Assembly: GCA_024398295.1 (NCBI GenBank)
Contig: JAKSJL010000005.1
Coordinates: 1-51,702, forward strand
Length of the DNA: 51,702 nt
Source of the DNA: Bacteroidales bacterium
Lineage (GTDB): Bacteria; Bacteroidota; Bacteroidia; Bacteroidales; UBA932
Reading direction: 5' to 3'
Position numbers and translations under genes: made by a program. The first letter of the stretch is position 1. Each line of letters begins with the position of its first letter. The notes under the pieces were generated by a model. That model saw only the letters and a list, made by a program, of their open reading frames with translations, was not told where the DNA came from and searched no databases. Shown here one piece after another: positions 42,229 through 51,022 of the stretch.

Positions 42229-43302
42229 TTAATCCAGTTTAAGGTCGCCTTCCTTTATCCAGGCGATCTTTCTGAACAGGATTCCAAGCAGCCAGCATAG
42301 CACGGCTGGAAGGACAATGCACACCAGCGCGAGGCCTGCCCAGTCCATGGCTGTCGCGATATGGCCTGTTGCTGACCATCCTGTCCACACTCCGATAGGG
42401 CCGCAGAGGCCGCAGGTTCCCATGCCTGAGTTAATCGCTGCGCCGTTCATCTCCAGATGGAAGAGACAGGTGGCGACAGGCCCAGTGATCATGGATGTAA
42501 GTATGACAGGAAGCCAGATCTTCGGGTTCTTGATGATGTTTCCCATCTGCAGCATACTTGTGCCAATGCCTTGGCTCACGACTCCACCCCAGCGGTTCTC
42601 GCGGAAGCTCAGGACAGCGAAGCCGACCATCTGCGCGCAGCAGCCAGCGACAGCGGCGCCACCGGCGAGGCCTGTGAGGCCGAGGGCGGCGCAGATGGCT
42701 GCGGAGGAGATAGGGAGGGTGAGCGCCATGCCGACGAGCACGGCGACGATCATGCCCATGAGGAAAGGCTTGAGCTCAGTGGCCCACATGATGGCATTGC
42801 CTATCCAGCTGGCTGCGGCGCCTATCGGGCCTGCCACCAGGTAGGCTATGCCCACGCCCACGAGCAGGGTGACGAGTGGCGTCACGAGTATATCTACCTT
42901 GGTTTCCTTGCTGACCGCCTTGCCCGCTTCAGCGGCAATGATAGCGACTATCAGTACTGCCAGTGGCCCGCCTGCTCCACCGAGGGCATTGGTGGCATAG
43001 CCCACTGGAGCCAAGGTGAACATGACCATTCCAGGTGCCTGGAGGGCATATCCAATGGCTACGGCCATCGCCGGTCCCACCATCGCTGACGCCAGGCTGC
43101 CGATGGTGAATCCCTTTCCGCCTATCGTCACCAGTTCCTTGGTGAAGATGCCTATGCCGAACTCATTGCCCAATGTGTTCAGTATGGTACCGACAAGCAG
43201 GGTGCAGAATAGGCCCTGGGCCATCGCAGACATCGCATCTATGCCGTATCTCTTCAGCGAGAACACTATGTTCTTTCTCTTGAGGAAGTCCTGAATCTTC
43301 AT
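42229..43302 (-). CDS. Orphan PTS EIIC-like membrane protein (PTS_EIIC_2/PfoR-like)
   Basis: A 357-residue polytopic protein with about ten hydrophobic segments, very rich in Gly, Ala and Ile/Leu/Val. It matches the PTS_EIIC_2 type, whose best-known member is PfoR, a regulator of perfringolysin O in Clostridium. Seen: ALQAPGMVMFTLAPVGYATN, GGAGGPLAVLIVAIIAAE, LPISSAAICAALGLTGLAGG and SGMGTCGLCGPIGV. No EIIA, EIIB, HPr or EI gene lies nearby, so it either works as a facilitator or binds a ligand. It is divergent from the second GH3 gene with 80 bp between starts, a pairing that suggests sugar transport linked to the hydrolase. Confidence 0.75.
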   Translation of the reverse strand: MKIQDFLKRKNIVFSLKRYGIDAMSAMAQGLFCTLLVGTILNTLGNEFGIGIFTKELVTIGGKGFTIGSLASAMVGPAMAVAIGYALQAPGMVMFTLAPVGYATNALGGAGGPLAVLIVAIIAAEAGKAVSKETKVDILVTPLVTLLVGVGIAYLVAGPIGAAASWIGNAIMWATELKPFLMGMIVAVLVGMALTLPISSAAICAALGLTGLAGGAAVAGCCAQMVGFAVLSFRENRWGGVVSQGIGTSMLQMGNIIKNPKIWLPVILTSMITGPVATCLFHLEMNGAAINSGMGTCGLCGPIGVWTGWSATGHIATAMDWAGLALVCIVLPAVLCWLLGILFRKIAWIKEGDLKLD

Positions 43303-43343
43303 CTGTTTTCCGTTTTTTTCTGTTTTATCGGGTAAATATATAT

Positions 43344-43351
43344 TAACTTTG
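43344..43351 (+). promoter_or_regulatory. -7 element of the second GH3 gene
   Basis: TAACTTTG matches TAnnTTTG and lies 31 nt before the ATG. The -33 region is only T-rich. Confidence 0.55.
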
Positions 43352-43382
43352 TGAATTGTTAACCAAATACTTTTGAATCTAT

Positions 43383-45695
43383 ATGGACTATAGACGCATC
43401 GCGGCTGTCTTCGGGACGGCCATCGTGCTTGCCGGTTGCGGCAGCCAGAATACCGTAAAGCCTGCTATTCAGAAGGATAGCGCCATCGAGGCAAAGATCG
43501 AGAAGACTCTGAAGAAGATGTCTATCGAGGAGAAAGCTGGACAGCTCGTTCAGATAAACATTTCTGAGATCTATGACAGCAAGACTCACAGCATGAAGGA
43601 GGATAGGCTTGAGGCCGTCATCGGTCAGTACAAGGTAGGTTCCATCCTGAATGTGGATTATGCACTTCCGAAGGAGGAGGTCGCTGCATTCGTGAAGGCT
43701 ATCCAGGACAAGTCACTCGAGACCATGGGTATCCCTTGCCTCTATGGTCTGGATATGATTCATGGCGCGACATACTACAAGGAAGGTACTTTCTTCCCTC
43801 AGGAGATAAACCTTGCTGCCACCTTCGATCCTCAGTATGCTGAGGCTATGGGTAAAGCCATTGGCTATGAGACCCGCGCAGGTCTCGTTCCATGGGTGTT
43901 CTCTCCTGTGATGGACCTTACCCGTACTCCTCTGTGGTCTCGTAACTGGGAGAGCTTCGGCGAGGATCCATTCCTTCAGAGCGTGATGGCTAGCGCTGAG
44001 ACCAAGGCCATCCAGGGCGACGATCCAAATGCCATCGACAAGTTCCACTGCGCGGTGTCCCTCAAGCATTTCATGGCTTACGGCGCGCCTACCACCGGTA
44101 AGGACAGAACTCCTGCCATCGTGGCTGAGAATGACCTTCGTGAGAAGTATTTCGCTCCTTTCAAGGCCTGCATCGAGGCTGGTGCCCTCACCATCATGGT
44201 GAACTCTGCCAGCATAAATGGCATTCCTACACATGCAAACTACAAGCTCCTCACCGAGTGGGTGAAGGAAGAACTTAACTGGGACGGTATGCTCGTCACA
44301 GACTGGGCTGATATCAATAATCTCTATACTCGTGACCATCTCGCAGTGGACAAGAAGGATGCTCTCCGCATCGGTATCAACGCTGGTATCGATATGGTCA
44401 TGGAGCCTTATGACGCTACTGCTGCCGGTCACATCGTTGAGCTCGCGAAAGAGGGCCTCATCCCTATGGCACGCCTCGACGACGCAGTGCGTAGAGTACT
44501 TCGCGTGAAGTATCGTCTCGGTCTTTTCGACGCTCCAGTATGGGATACCGACGATTACGACCAGTTCGGCAGCGAGGAGTTCAAGACTGCTTCATACAAT
44601 GCTGCTCTTGAGAGTGAGGTGCTCCTCAAGAACGATGGTGTGCTTCCTCTCAAGAAGGGTGCCCGCATCCTCGTCACAGGTCCTACCGCTGACTGGGTAC
44701 GCTCCCTCAATGGTGGCTGGTCATATACTTGGCAGGGAACCAATGATCCTGCATATGTAGGTGAGTTCAACTCTATCTACAAGGCTCTCAAGAATAAGTT
44801 CGGCACAGTTACCTACGTGCCTTCTGTCGAGTTTGCAGATGGTTTTGGTGACTGGCAGAAGGAGAATGTTGGCAGCTTTGTCCCTGCAGTCGCTGCTGCC
44901 CGTGCCGCTGACGTCATCGTGGCTTGTGTCGGTGAGAACTCATACTGTGAGACTCCTGGTAACTTCGACAACCTCGAGCTCTCAGAGAACCAGATCGCTC
45001 TCGTGAAGGAACTCGCAAAGACTGGAAAGCCAGTCGTTCTCGTGCTTGCTGAGGGTCGTCCTAGAATCATCGCCAAGATTGAGCCTCTCGCCAGCGCTGT
45101 GGTAGACGTCATGCTTCCAAGCAACTATGGCGCAGATGCTCTCGCAGAGCTCCTCAGCGGTGATGAGAACTTCTCTGGAAAGCTCCCATTCACATATCCT
45201 AAGCACACTGCTTCACTCCATACATATGATTTCAAGGTCAGCGAGGTGGTTTCTACCATGTCCGGTATGTATAACTACGACGCAGTGATGGATGTACAAT
45301 ATCCATTCGGCTCGGGTCTCAGCTACACCAAGTTCGAGTATTCGGACCTCAAGGTAGACAAGTCTGAGTTTGTGAGTGGAGATGTCCTCAAGTTCACCGT
45401 GAACGTGAAGAATGTAGGTGAGGTGGCAGGCAAGGAGTCTGTGCTTCTCTACTCTAGCGACCTTGTGGCTAGCCTCATGCCTGATTTCAGACGTCTTCGC
45501 GCATTCTCGAAGGTTTCTCTCGCTCCAGGTGAGCAGAAGACCGTGGAGCTTTCAGTGCCTGCTGACGAGCTCGCTTTCGTGGGCCAGGATATGAAATGGC
45601 GCCTTGAGGAGGGTGACTTCCACATCAAGGTGGCTGATCAGTCACTCATGGTCCGCTGTACAAAGACCAAGGTCTGGGAGACACCTAACAAGTAG
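43383..45695 (+). CDS. GH3 beta-glycosidase lipoprotein, copy 2
   Basis: A 770-residue GH3 enzyme with a lipoprotein signal ending VLAGC (Cys19), so it is membrane anchored, unlike the first copy. Order: TIM barrel (about 35-385) with GLDMIHGATYYKEGTFFPQ and nucleophile Asp307 in LVTDWADINN, sandwich domain with SEVLLKNDGVLPLKKG, and a fibronectin-like C-terminus (FGSGLSYTKFEYS, VNVKNVGEVAGKESVLLYS). The MHGATYY insertion after the first barrel strands is common in the beta-glucosidase clade of Bacteroidota. Two glycosidases of the same family in 6 kb may act in sequence on one glycan. Divergent from the EIIC-like gene. Confidence 0.92.
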   Translation: MDYRRIAAVFGTAIVLAGCGSQNTVKPAIQKDSAIEAKIEKTLKKMSIEEKAGQLVQINISEIYDSKTHSMKEDRLEAVIGQYKVGSILNVDYALPKEEVAAFVKAIQDKSLETMGIPCLYGLDMIHGATYYKEGTFFPQEINLAATFDPQYAEAMGKAIGYETRAGLVPWVFSPVMDLTRTPLWSRNWESFGEDPFLQSVMASAETKAIQGDDPNAIDKFHCAVSLKHFMAYGAPTTGKDRTPAIVAENDLREKYFAPFKACIEAGALTIMVNSASINGIPTHANYKLLTEWVKEELNWDGMLVTDWADINNLYTRDHLAVDKKDALRIGINAGIDMVMEPYDATAAGHIVELAKEGLIPMARLDDAVRRVLRVKYRLGLFDAPVWDTDDYDQFGSEEFKTASYNAALESEVLLKNDGVLPLKKGARILVTGPTADWVRSLNGGWSYTWQGTNDPAYVGEFNSIYKALKNKFGTVTYVPSVEFADGFGDWQKENVGSFVPAVAAARAADVIVACVGENSYCETPGNFDNLELSENQIALVKELAKTGKPVVLVLAEGRPRIIAKIEPLASAVVDVMLPSNYGADALAELLSGDENFSGKLPFTYPKHTASLHTYDFKVSEVVSTMSGMYNYDAVMDVQYPFGSGLSYTKFEYSDLKVDKSEFVSGDVLKFTVNVKNVGEVAGKESVLLYSSDLVASLMPDFRRLRAFSKVSLAPGEQKTVELSVPADELAFVGQDMKWRLEEGDFHIKVADQSLMVRCTKTKVWETPNK

Positions 45696-45720
45696 TTTCC
45701 CCTTAGAAATAGATACTTTT

Positions 45721-45751
45721 TTTCGTTTTCCTGAAAATAGTGTTACCTTTG
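45721..45751 (+). promoter_or_regulatory. Promoter of the yhhQ-queF operon
   Basis: TTTC (45721-45724), 19 nt, TACCTTTG (45744-45751): one mismatch to TTTG-N19-TAnnTTTG. It places the start of a leader of about 55 nt before the yhhQ ATG. Confidence 0.7.
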
Positions 45752-45758
45752 CCCTCGA

Positions 45759-45808
45759 GATACGGGAGGTCCCGTGTCAAGTGTGCTTGGTACCACTAAA
45801 AAAACAAG
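45759..45808 (+). promoter_or_regulatory. Structured yhhQ-queF leader, possible preQ1-I-like riboswitch
   Basis: A first hairpin (45759-45766 with 45771-45778, tetraloop AGGT) is followed by a possible H-type pseudoknot: P1 AGTG (45780-45783) with CACT (45794-45797), P2 CTTG (45786-45789) with CAAG (45805-45808), and a seven-A third loop (45798-45804). This is the topology of class I preQ1 riboswitches, and it ends 3 nt before the ATG of a queuosine-precursor transporter gene. The classical conserved bases are only partly present, so this remains a candidate. Confidence 0.45.
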
Positions 45809-45811
45809 AAA

Positions 45812-46489
45812 ATGAAAAAAGTATCTATTACCTTCCTTTGGATGGCAGTACTGTTCAATGTCTGCCTCATCGCTTCAAATCTATTCGCTTCGAAAGTATT
45901 CATGCTCTGGGACTGGTGTGTCCTTCCGGGAGCTGTGATCATCTTTCCTATTTCTTACATCATAAACGACTGCCTTAGTGAAGTTTATGGCTATCGTAAG
46001 GCGCGACTTGTCATCTGGACTGGCTTCGCGATGAACCTCTTCTTCGTGCTTGCTTCCCAGCTTGTCCTGCTCCTTCCTGGAGCTCCTTTCTGGGATGGTC
46101 AGGAGGCCTATCAGTTCGTCTTCGGATCAGCTCCAAAGGCGCTTGTGGCGTCGCTTCTTGCCTTCCTTGCGGGCTCTACCTTGAACGCATTTGTGATGAG
46201 TCGAATGAAGGTGGCTGACAAGGGAAAACGCTTCGGCCTTCGCGCCATCGTCTCTTCTGTAGTCGGTGAACTGGCAGATTCCATGATCTTCATTCCTATC
46301 GTATTCTGGGCTTCTGGAATCAAGACTGTGCTGACCATGATGGCATGCCAGGTGACAGTGAAAGTGCTTTATGAACTCATCATCCTGCCTCTCACCACAG
46401 TGGTTGTGAGAAGGGTCAAGGAGTCAGAGGGAGTCGATATTTTCGACGAGAATATTTCGTATAATCCATTTAAGATCAAAGATATTTAG
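45812..46489 (+). CDS. yhhQ: VUT-family queuosine precursor transporter
   Basis: A 225-residue membrane protein with about six helices of the YhhQ/VUT family (ECF-like), importer of 7-cyano-7-deazaguanine or preQ1. Typical parts: [22 protein letters not shown] start, [22 protein letters not shown] (seen in the gene, shortened here), [10 protein letters not shown] near residue 60 and [12 protein letters not shown] near 150. The queF gene follows 2 bp after its stop, so salvage and reduction of the same precursor are coupled in one operon. A structured leader precedes it. Confidence 0.9.
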   Translation: MKKVSITFLWMAVLFNVCLIASNLFASKVFMLWDWCVLPGAVIIFPISYIINDCLSEVYGYRKARLVIWTGFAMNLFFVLASQLVLLLPGAPFWDGQEAYQFVFGSAPKALVASLLAFLAGSTLNAFVMSRMKVADKGKRFGLRAIVSSVVGELADSMIFIPIVFWASGIKTVLTMMACQVTVKVLYELIILPLTTVVVRRVKESEGVDIFDENISYNPFKIKDI

Positions 46490-46491
46490 TT

Positions 46492-46953
46492 ATGGCAGAA
46501 GGACGTGAAACTGAGGGACTTAAGTCTCTGGGTGCGAAGACAGAATACAAGAGCGACTATGCTCCCGAAGTGCTTGAGACCTTCGTGAACAAGCACCAGG
46601 AAAATGACTATTGGGTAAGGTTCAACTGTCCTGAGTTTACCAGCCTTTGCCCTATTACCGGCCAGCCTGATTTCGCGGAGATCCGAATCTCCTACATCCC
46701 AGATGTCCGCATGGTGGAAAGTAAAAGTTTGAAACTATACCTTTTCAGCTTCAGAAATCATGGCGATTTCCATGAGGACTGCGTGAACAAGATCATGAAG
46801 GACCTTATCAAGCTCATGGATCCGAAGTATATCGAAGTCACAGGTCTTTTTACCCCTAGAGGAGGTATTTCCATCTATCCTTATGCGAATTATGGCCGCC
46901 CAGGCACCAAATATGAGGCGCTTGCGGAGCAAAGATTTGCCACTCACGATTAA
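46492..46953 (+). CDS. queF: NADPH-dependent 7-cyano-7-deazaguanine reductase
   Basis: A 153-residue type I QueF (tunnelling-fold) that reduces preQ0 to preQ1 for queuosine in tRNA. Residues of the active site are visible: Cys53 in [12 protein letters not shown] (thioimide nucleophile) with Asp60, and [12 protein letters not shown] near 85, which holds the conserved His and Glu. The length agrees with the Bacillus subtilis type (about 165), not the long E. coli form. It is 2 bp behind the transporter gene, giving a complete uptake-and-reduction unit. Confidence 0.95.
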   Translation: MAEGRETEGLKSLGAKTEYKSDYAPEVLETFVNKHQENDYWVRFNCPEFTSLCPITGQPDFAEIRISYIPDVRMVESKSLKLYLFSFRNHGDFHEDCVNKIMKDLIKLMDPKYIEVTGLFTPRGGISIYPYANYGRPGTKYEALAEQRFATHD

Positions 46954-46976
46954 AATGTTTAAGTGTTCCGAAAAGG

Positions 46977-46996
46977 CTTTTATTGAGCAATAAAAG
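46977..46996 (+). other. AT-rich hairpin after queF
   Basis: CTTTTATT and AATAAAAG form a perfect 8-bp stem with loop GAGC, 24 nt after the queF stop. A second weak hairpin (GTTCA/TGAAC, 46996-47013) follows. They may add to 3'-end stability of the operon RNA. Confidence 0.5.
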
Positions 46997-47039
46997 TTCA
47001 TTATTTCTTGAACATCGCATAATAAACTTACAGATTGAA

Positions 47040-47078
47040 AGGAGAGAAGTTTTCAAAGGCTTCTCTCCTTGTCGTTTT
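47040..47078 (+). terminator. Terminator of the yhhQ-queF operon
   Basis: GGAGAGAAG (47041-47049) with CTTCTCTCC (47060-47068), then TTGTCGTTTTT. Good stem and U-tract before the ilv promoter. Confidence 0.8.
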
Positions 47079-47103
47079 TGGTGATTCTTTGCTTTATAAA
47101 AGG

Positions 47104-47134
47104 TTGTTTTTCTTATAGAAAAGAGTTAAATTCG
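47104..47134 (+). promoter_or_regulatory. Promoter of the ilv operon
   Basis: TTG (47104-47106), 20 nt, TAAATTCG (47127-47134), a near match to the consensus, 24 nt before the ilvD ATG. No leader peptide rich in Ile, Leu or Val is present, so classical attenuation is not supported. Confidence 0.55.
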
Positions 47135-47158
47135 TAGCTCACGTTAGTAGGTAACATT

Positions 47159-48988
47159 ATGAAACTTAGGAGTAATATCACCCAGGAAGGACGCAGGATG
47201 TCTGGTGCCAGAGCACTCTGGCGTGCGAATGGCATGAAAGCCGAGCAGTTCGGAAAGCCAGTCATCGCGATTGCAAATTCTTTCACACAGTTCGTTCCTG
47301 GACATACACATCTTCACGAGGCAGGTCAGATCGTGAAGCAGGAGATTGAAAAACTTGGATGCTATGCCGCAGAGTTCGATACCATTGCCGTAGATGACGG
47401 TATCGCCATGGGCCACGACGGCATGCTTTATTCACTTCCATCAAGAGACATCATCGCAGACAGCGTCGAGTACATGGTGAATGCCCACAAGGCAGATGCG
47501 CTCGTGTGCATCTCAAACTGCGATAAGATCACCCCAGGCATGCTCATGGCTGCCATGAGGCTGAATATCCCTACCGTCTTTGTGTCAGGAGGCCCTATGG
47601 AGGCTGGCATACTCGGAGCTGCGCGTCTCGATCTCATCGACGCGATGGTGAAGTCTGCAGACCCTTCAGTCAGCGATGAGGACGTTGCCGCCATCGAGGC
47701 GTGCGCGTGCCCAGGCTGCGGAAGCTGCTCAGGTATGTTCACGGCAAACTCCATGAACTGCCTCACCGAGGCCATTGGCCTTTCTCTCCCAGGAAACGGC
47801 ACCATTCTCGCTACCCATGCTGAGCGCATCGAGCTGTTCAAGAAAGCAGCGCGCCTCGTGGTGGAGAATGCGTATAAGTACTACGACCACGACGATGAGT
47901 CCGTGCTTCCGAAGAGCATTGCGACGAAGGGCGCGTTCATGAACGCCATGACCCTCGACATCGCCATGGGAGGCTCCACAAACACAGTCCTTCACCTTCT
48001 CGCCGTGGCAAATGAGGCCGGCGTGGACTTCAAGATGGCGGACATCGATGCGCTCTCGCGCAAGGTCCCTTGCATCTGCAAGGTAGCACCAAACACCCAG
48101 AAGTACCATATCTCCGATGTGGGCCGTGCCGGTGGTATCGTAGCCATCATGGCAGAGCTCGCGAAGGGCGGCTTGGTCGACGCATCACTCAAGCGCGTCG
48201 ATGGCATGACCCTCGCGGAGGAGATTGAGAGATACTGCATCACCGGCGACTGCTGTGAGGATGCGAAGAAGATATATGCTGTGGCTCCTGCTGGCCGTTT
48301 TTCCAATGTTCTTGGCTCCCAGCAGACCTACTGCGACTCGTTTGACACCGACAGGGAGAATGGCTGCATTCGCGACATCGCGCACGCTTACACGAAGGAT
48401 GGCGGCCTCGGTGTGCTCTTCGGAAACATTGCCCTGGATGGCTGTGTCATAAAGACCGCAGGCGTAGATGAGAGCATCTGGCATTTCGAGGGCCCAGCGA
48501 AGGTATTCGACTCTCAGGAGGCGGCTTGCGACGGCATCCTCGGTGGTCAGGTGAAGAGTGGCGACGTGGTAGTCATCACCTACGAAGGCCCTAAGGGTGG
48601 CCCTGGCATGCAGGAGATGCTTTATCCTACCTCGTACATCAAGTCCATGCATTTAGGCAAGGAGTGTGCGCTCCTCACCGATGGCCGCTTCAGTGGTGGT
48701 ACATCCGGCCTCAGCATTGGACATATCTCTCCGGAGGCTGCATCGGGCGGAAACATCGCCCTTGTGCGTGATGGAGACATCATCGAGATCGATATCCCTT
48801 CAAGAAGCATAAATGTGCACCTCACTGATGAGGAGCTTGCGGCTCGTAGAGAGCAGGAGCTCGGAAGAGGTCGCAAGGCATTCACTCCGCCATTCCGTCA
48901 GCGCATCGTGTCGAAGAGCCTCAAGGCTTACGCTTCGATGGTGAGCAGCGCAGACAAGGGTGCGGTCAGAATCATCGAGGAGGACTAG
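47159..48988 (+). CDS. ilvD: Dihydroxy-acid dehydratase
   Basis: A 609-residue Fe-S enzyme for the third common step of Ile and Val synthesis. Cluster and Mg sites are seen: [35 protein letters not shown] with a cluster Cys, and [20 protein letters not shown] (about residues 182-201), then [20 protein letters not shown] near 510-535. Length matches the bacterial enzyme (about 610). First of four ilv genes, with 1 bp between its stop and ilvB. Confidence 0.97.
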   Translation: MKLRSNITQEGRRMSGARALWRANGMKAEQFGKPVIAIANSFTQFVPGHTHLHEAGQIVKQEIEKLGCYAAEFDTIAVDDGIAMGHDGMLYSLPSRDIIADSVEYMVNAHKADALVCISNCDKITPGMLMAAMRLNIPTVFVSGGPMEAGILGAARLDLIDAMVKSADPSVSDEDVAAIEACACPGCGSCSGMFTANSMNCLTEAIGLSLPGNGTILATHAERIELFKKAARLVVENAYKYYDHDDESVLPKSIATKGAFMNAMTLDIAMGGSTNTVLHLLAVANEAGVDFKMADIDALSRKVPCICKVAPNTQKYHISDVGRAGGIVAIMAELAKGGLVDASLKRVDGMTLAEEIERYCITGDCCEDAKKIYAVAPAGRFSNVLGSQQTYCDSFDTDRENGCIRDIAHAYTKDGGLGVLFGNIALDGCVIKTAGVDESIWHFEGPAKVFDSQEAACDGILGGQVKSGDVVVITYEGPKGGPGMQEMLYPTSYIKSMHLGKECALLTDGRFSGGTSGLSIGHISPEAASGGNIALVRDGDIIEIDIPSRSINVHLTDEELAARREQELGRGRKAFTPPFRQRIVSKSLKAYASMVSSADKGAVRIIEED

Positions 48989-48989
48989 G

Positions 48990-50708
48990 ATGGGAAAGAA
49001 AATGACAGGTGCTGAGATTCTCATCGAATCTCTCCTCGCTGAGGGAGTGGATACTGTCTTCGGATATCCCGGAGGACAGATCATCAGCGTATATGACAAG
49101 CTCTATAACTACGAGGACCGCCTGAGGCATGTTCTCGTGCGTCATGAGCAGGGCGCCGTGCATGCTGCGCAGGGCTATGCACGTGCTACCTCTCGCCCAG
49201 GAGTGGTGATTGTCACCTCCGGACCTGGCGCGACAAATGTGATCACAGGTGTGGCAGATGCCATGGTGGATTCCACTCCTATCATCGTGATCGCTGGACA
49301 GGTGGGAAACGCCGCTCTGGGTACAGACGCATTCCAGGAGACTGACCTTGTGGGTATGACATGCCCTATCGACAAGTGGACCTTCCAGATCAGAAAGCCT
49401 GAGGATGTCGCCCCAGCAGTGGCGAAGGCATTCCATATCGCCTCTACAGGCCGCCCAGGCCCAGTAGTGCTCGACTTTACCAGGGATGCACAGAATGGCA
49501 TCGCTGAGTTTGATTACAGCAAGTGTGACTACATCAGGACATATACTCCATGCCCAGAGTCGGATGAGAAGCTCATCGACGAGGCGGTGGAGCTCATTAA
49601 CCATGCTGAGAAGCCTTTCGTGGTGTTTGGCCAGGGCATCCTGCTCTCGCACGCTGAGCAGCAGCTCATGGATTTCCTCCGCAAGGGAGGCATCCCTGCC
49701 GCTTCCACCATGCTCGGCCTCAGTGCGGTCCCTTCAGACTTCCCTTACTATGTGGGCATGACGGGCATGCACGGAAGCATTGCCGCAAACATGATGACCC
49801 AGGAGTGCGACCTTCTCATCGCTGTAGGTATGCGCTTTGACGACCGCGTGGTCGGAAGGGCGTCTGAGTATGCCCGAAACGCGAAGGTCATCCACATCGA
49901 CATCGACGCTACCGAGATAGGAAAGATCATCCCTGCCGACATCGGCATACTCGGCGATGCCGGAAAGGTCCTCGCCCAGCTTACAGAGAAGATGCAGTTC
50001 TCCTTCCACGACGAGTGGGCTGTGAAGGCCCGCGCGTACGACAAGATTGAGAATTCTGAGATATGCATCCCGGAGACCGCTCCATCAGAGGGCCCTATCC
50101 ACATGGGAGAGGTCGTTGCCAAGGTAGCGGAAATCTCTGGAAGGGAGGCCGTAGTGGTGACTGACGTGGGTCAGAACCAGCTCATGTCTGCGCGATACTC
50201 ACGTTTCGTGAAGTCACGCAGCTTCATCAGCAGCGGCGGCCTGGGCACCATGGGTTTCGGTCTTCCGGCAGCCATCGGTGCGAAGATGGGCCAGCCTGAC
50301 AGGGAAGTGGTAGCATTTCTCGGAGATGGCGGCCTTCAGATGACCATCCAGGAGCTTGGCACCATCATGCAGGAGCAGCTGCCTGTGAAGGTTGTGGTGC
50401 TGAACAATAACTGGCTTGGAAACGTAAGGCAGTGGCAGGAGCTCTTCTATCAGGCGAGATACTCCCAGACCCGCATGCTGAACCCAGACTACAGCCTCAT
50501 CGCGCAGGCCTATGGTATCAAGTACAGACTTGTGGAGGATAGGGCTGAGCTGGAGCCGGCTGTGAAGGAGATGCTTGAGTCCAGTGAACCTTACATCCTC
50601 AATGTCCATGTGGAGGAAGCCGGTATGGTCTATCCAATGATTCCGGGTGGCAAGTGTGTGGACGAGATACTCATCAGAAAAGACGAATGGTTTGACAATG
50701 GAAGATAA
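48990..50708 (+). CDS. ilvB: Acetolactate synthase, large (catalytic) subunit
   Basis: A 572-residue ThDP enzyme forming acetolactate or acetohydroxybutyrate. N-terminal Pyr domain with the activating Glu in LVRHEQGAVHAAQGYAR, FAD-like central domain, and C-terminal PP domain with GDGGLQMTIQELGT and NNNWLGNVRQWQELFYQ that binds ThDP-Mg. The start at 48990 (MGKKMTGAEILIES) follows the ilvD stop by 1 bp; an earlier in-frame ATG overlaps ilvD. ilvN overlaps its 3' end by 11 bp. Confidence 0.97.
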   Translation: MGKKMTGAEILIESLLAEGVDTVFGYPGGQIISVYDKLYNYEDRLRHVLVRHEQGAVHAAQGYARATSRPGVVIVTSGPGATNVITGVADAMVDSTPIIVIAGQVGNAALGTDAFQETDLVGMTCPIDKWTFQIRKPEDVAPAVAKAFHIASTGRPGPVVLDFTRDAQNGIAEFDYSKCDYIRTYTPCPESDEKLIDEAVELINHAEKPFVVFGQGILLSHAEQQLMDFLRKGGIPAASTMLGLSAVPSDFPYYVGMTGMHGSIAANMMTQECDLLIAVGMRFDDRVVGRASEYARNAKVIHIDIDATEIGKIIPADIGILGDAGKVLAQLTEKMQFSFHDEWAVKARAYDKIENSEICIPETAPSEGPIHMGEVVAKVAEISGREAVVVTDVGQNQLMSARYSRFVKSRSFISSGGLGTMGFGLPAAIGAKMGQPDREVVAFLGDGGLQMTIQELGTIMQEQLPVKVVVLNNNWLGNVRQWQELFYQARYSQTRMLNPDYSLIAQAYGIKYRLVEDRAELEPAVKEMLESSEPYILNVHVEEAGMVYPMIPGGKCVDEILIRKDEWFDNGR

Positions 50709-51000
50709 ATTATACATCATATCAGTTTACTCGGAGAACCAGGTAGGTCTGCTGACCTCCATCTCAAGTATCTTCACCAGAAGAAACATAAACATCGAGA
50801 GCCTGACGGTGTTCCCATCGGAGTTCCCGAAGATCCATCACTTCACGTTCAGGATCTTCACCACTCCGGAGAGTGCGGCACAGGTAGTGAGGCTCATCGA
50901 GAAGAAAGTGGAGGTGGTCAAGGCATTCTGGTTTGAGTGCAACGAAGTGAATGCATCGGAACATGACATAGTGAATCAGTTCCTCATTGAAAGAAATTAA
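50698..51000 (+). CDS. ilvN: Acetolactate synthase, small (regulatory) subunit
   Basis: A 100-residue single ACT-domain protein: YIISVYSENQVGLLTSISSIF, then RRNINIESLTVFPSE (the second strand/helix of ACT), giving the valine-feedback site. It is short, lacking the second domain of longer IlvN/IlvH proteins. The start at 50698 overlaps the last codons of ilvB by 11 bp, as expected for subunits made in fixed ratio. ilvC follows 22 bp later. Confidence 0.93.
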   Translation: MEDKLYIISVYSENQVGLLTSISSIFTRRNINIESLTVFPSEFPKIHHFTFRIFTTPESAAQVVRLIEKKVEVVKAFWFECNEVNASEHDIVNQFLIERN

Positions 51001-51022
51001 TAATTTAAAACACATAAAGATT

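Noticed and set aside
43713..44432. A 239-codon open frame antisense to the second GH3 gene
   Set aside because: The GH3 frame is clearly coding with catalytic motifs; the antisense frame has no recognisable feature. The same holds for antisense frames at 2926-3618 and 48972-49652.
45696..45758. Intrinsic terminator after the second GH3 gene
   Set aside because: No stable hairpin before the T-rich stretch; the T-run is better explained as part of the yhhQ promoter region.
46954..46992. A 12-codon frame between queF and ilvD as an ilv attenuator leader peptide
   Set aside because: It has only one Ile and no Leu/Val run, lies before the terminator, and precedes the ilv promoter.
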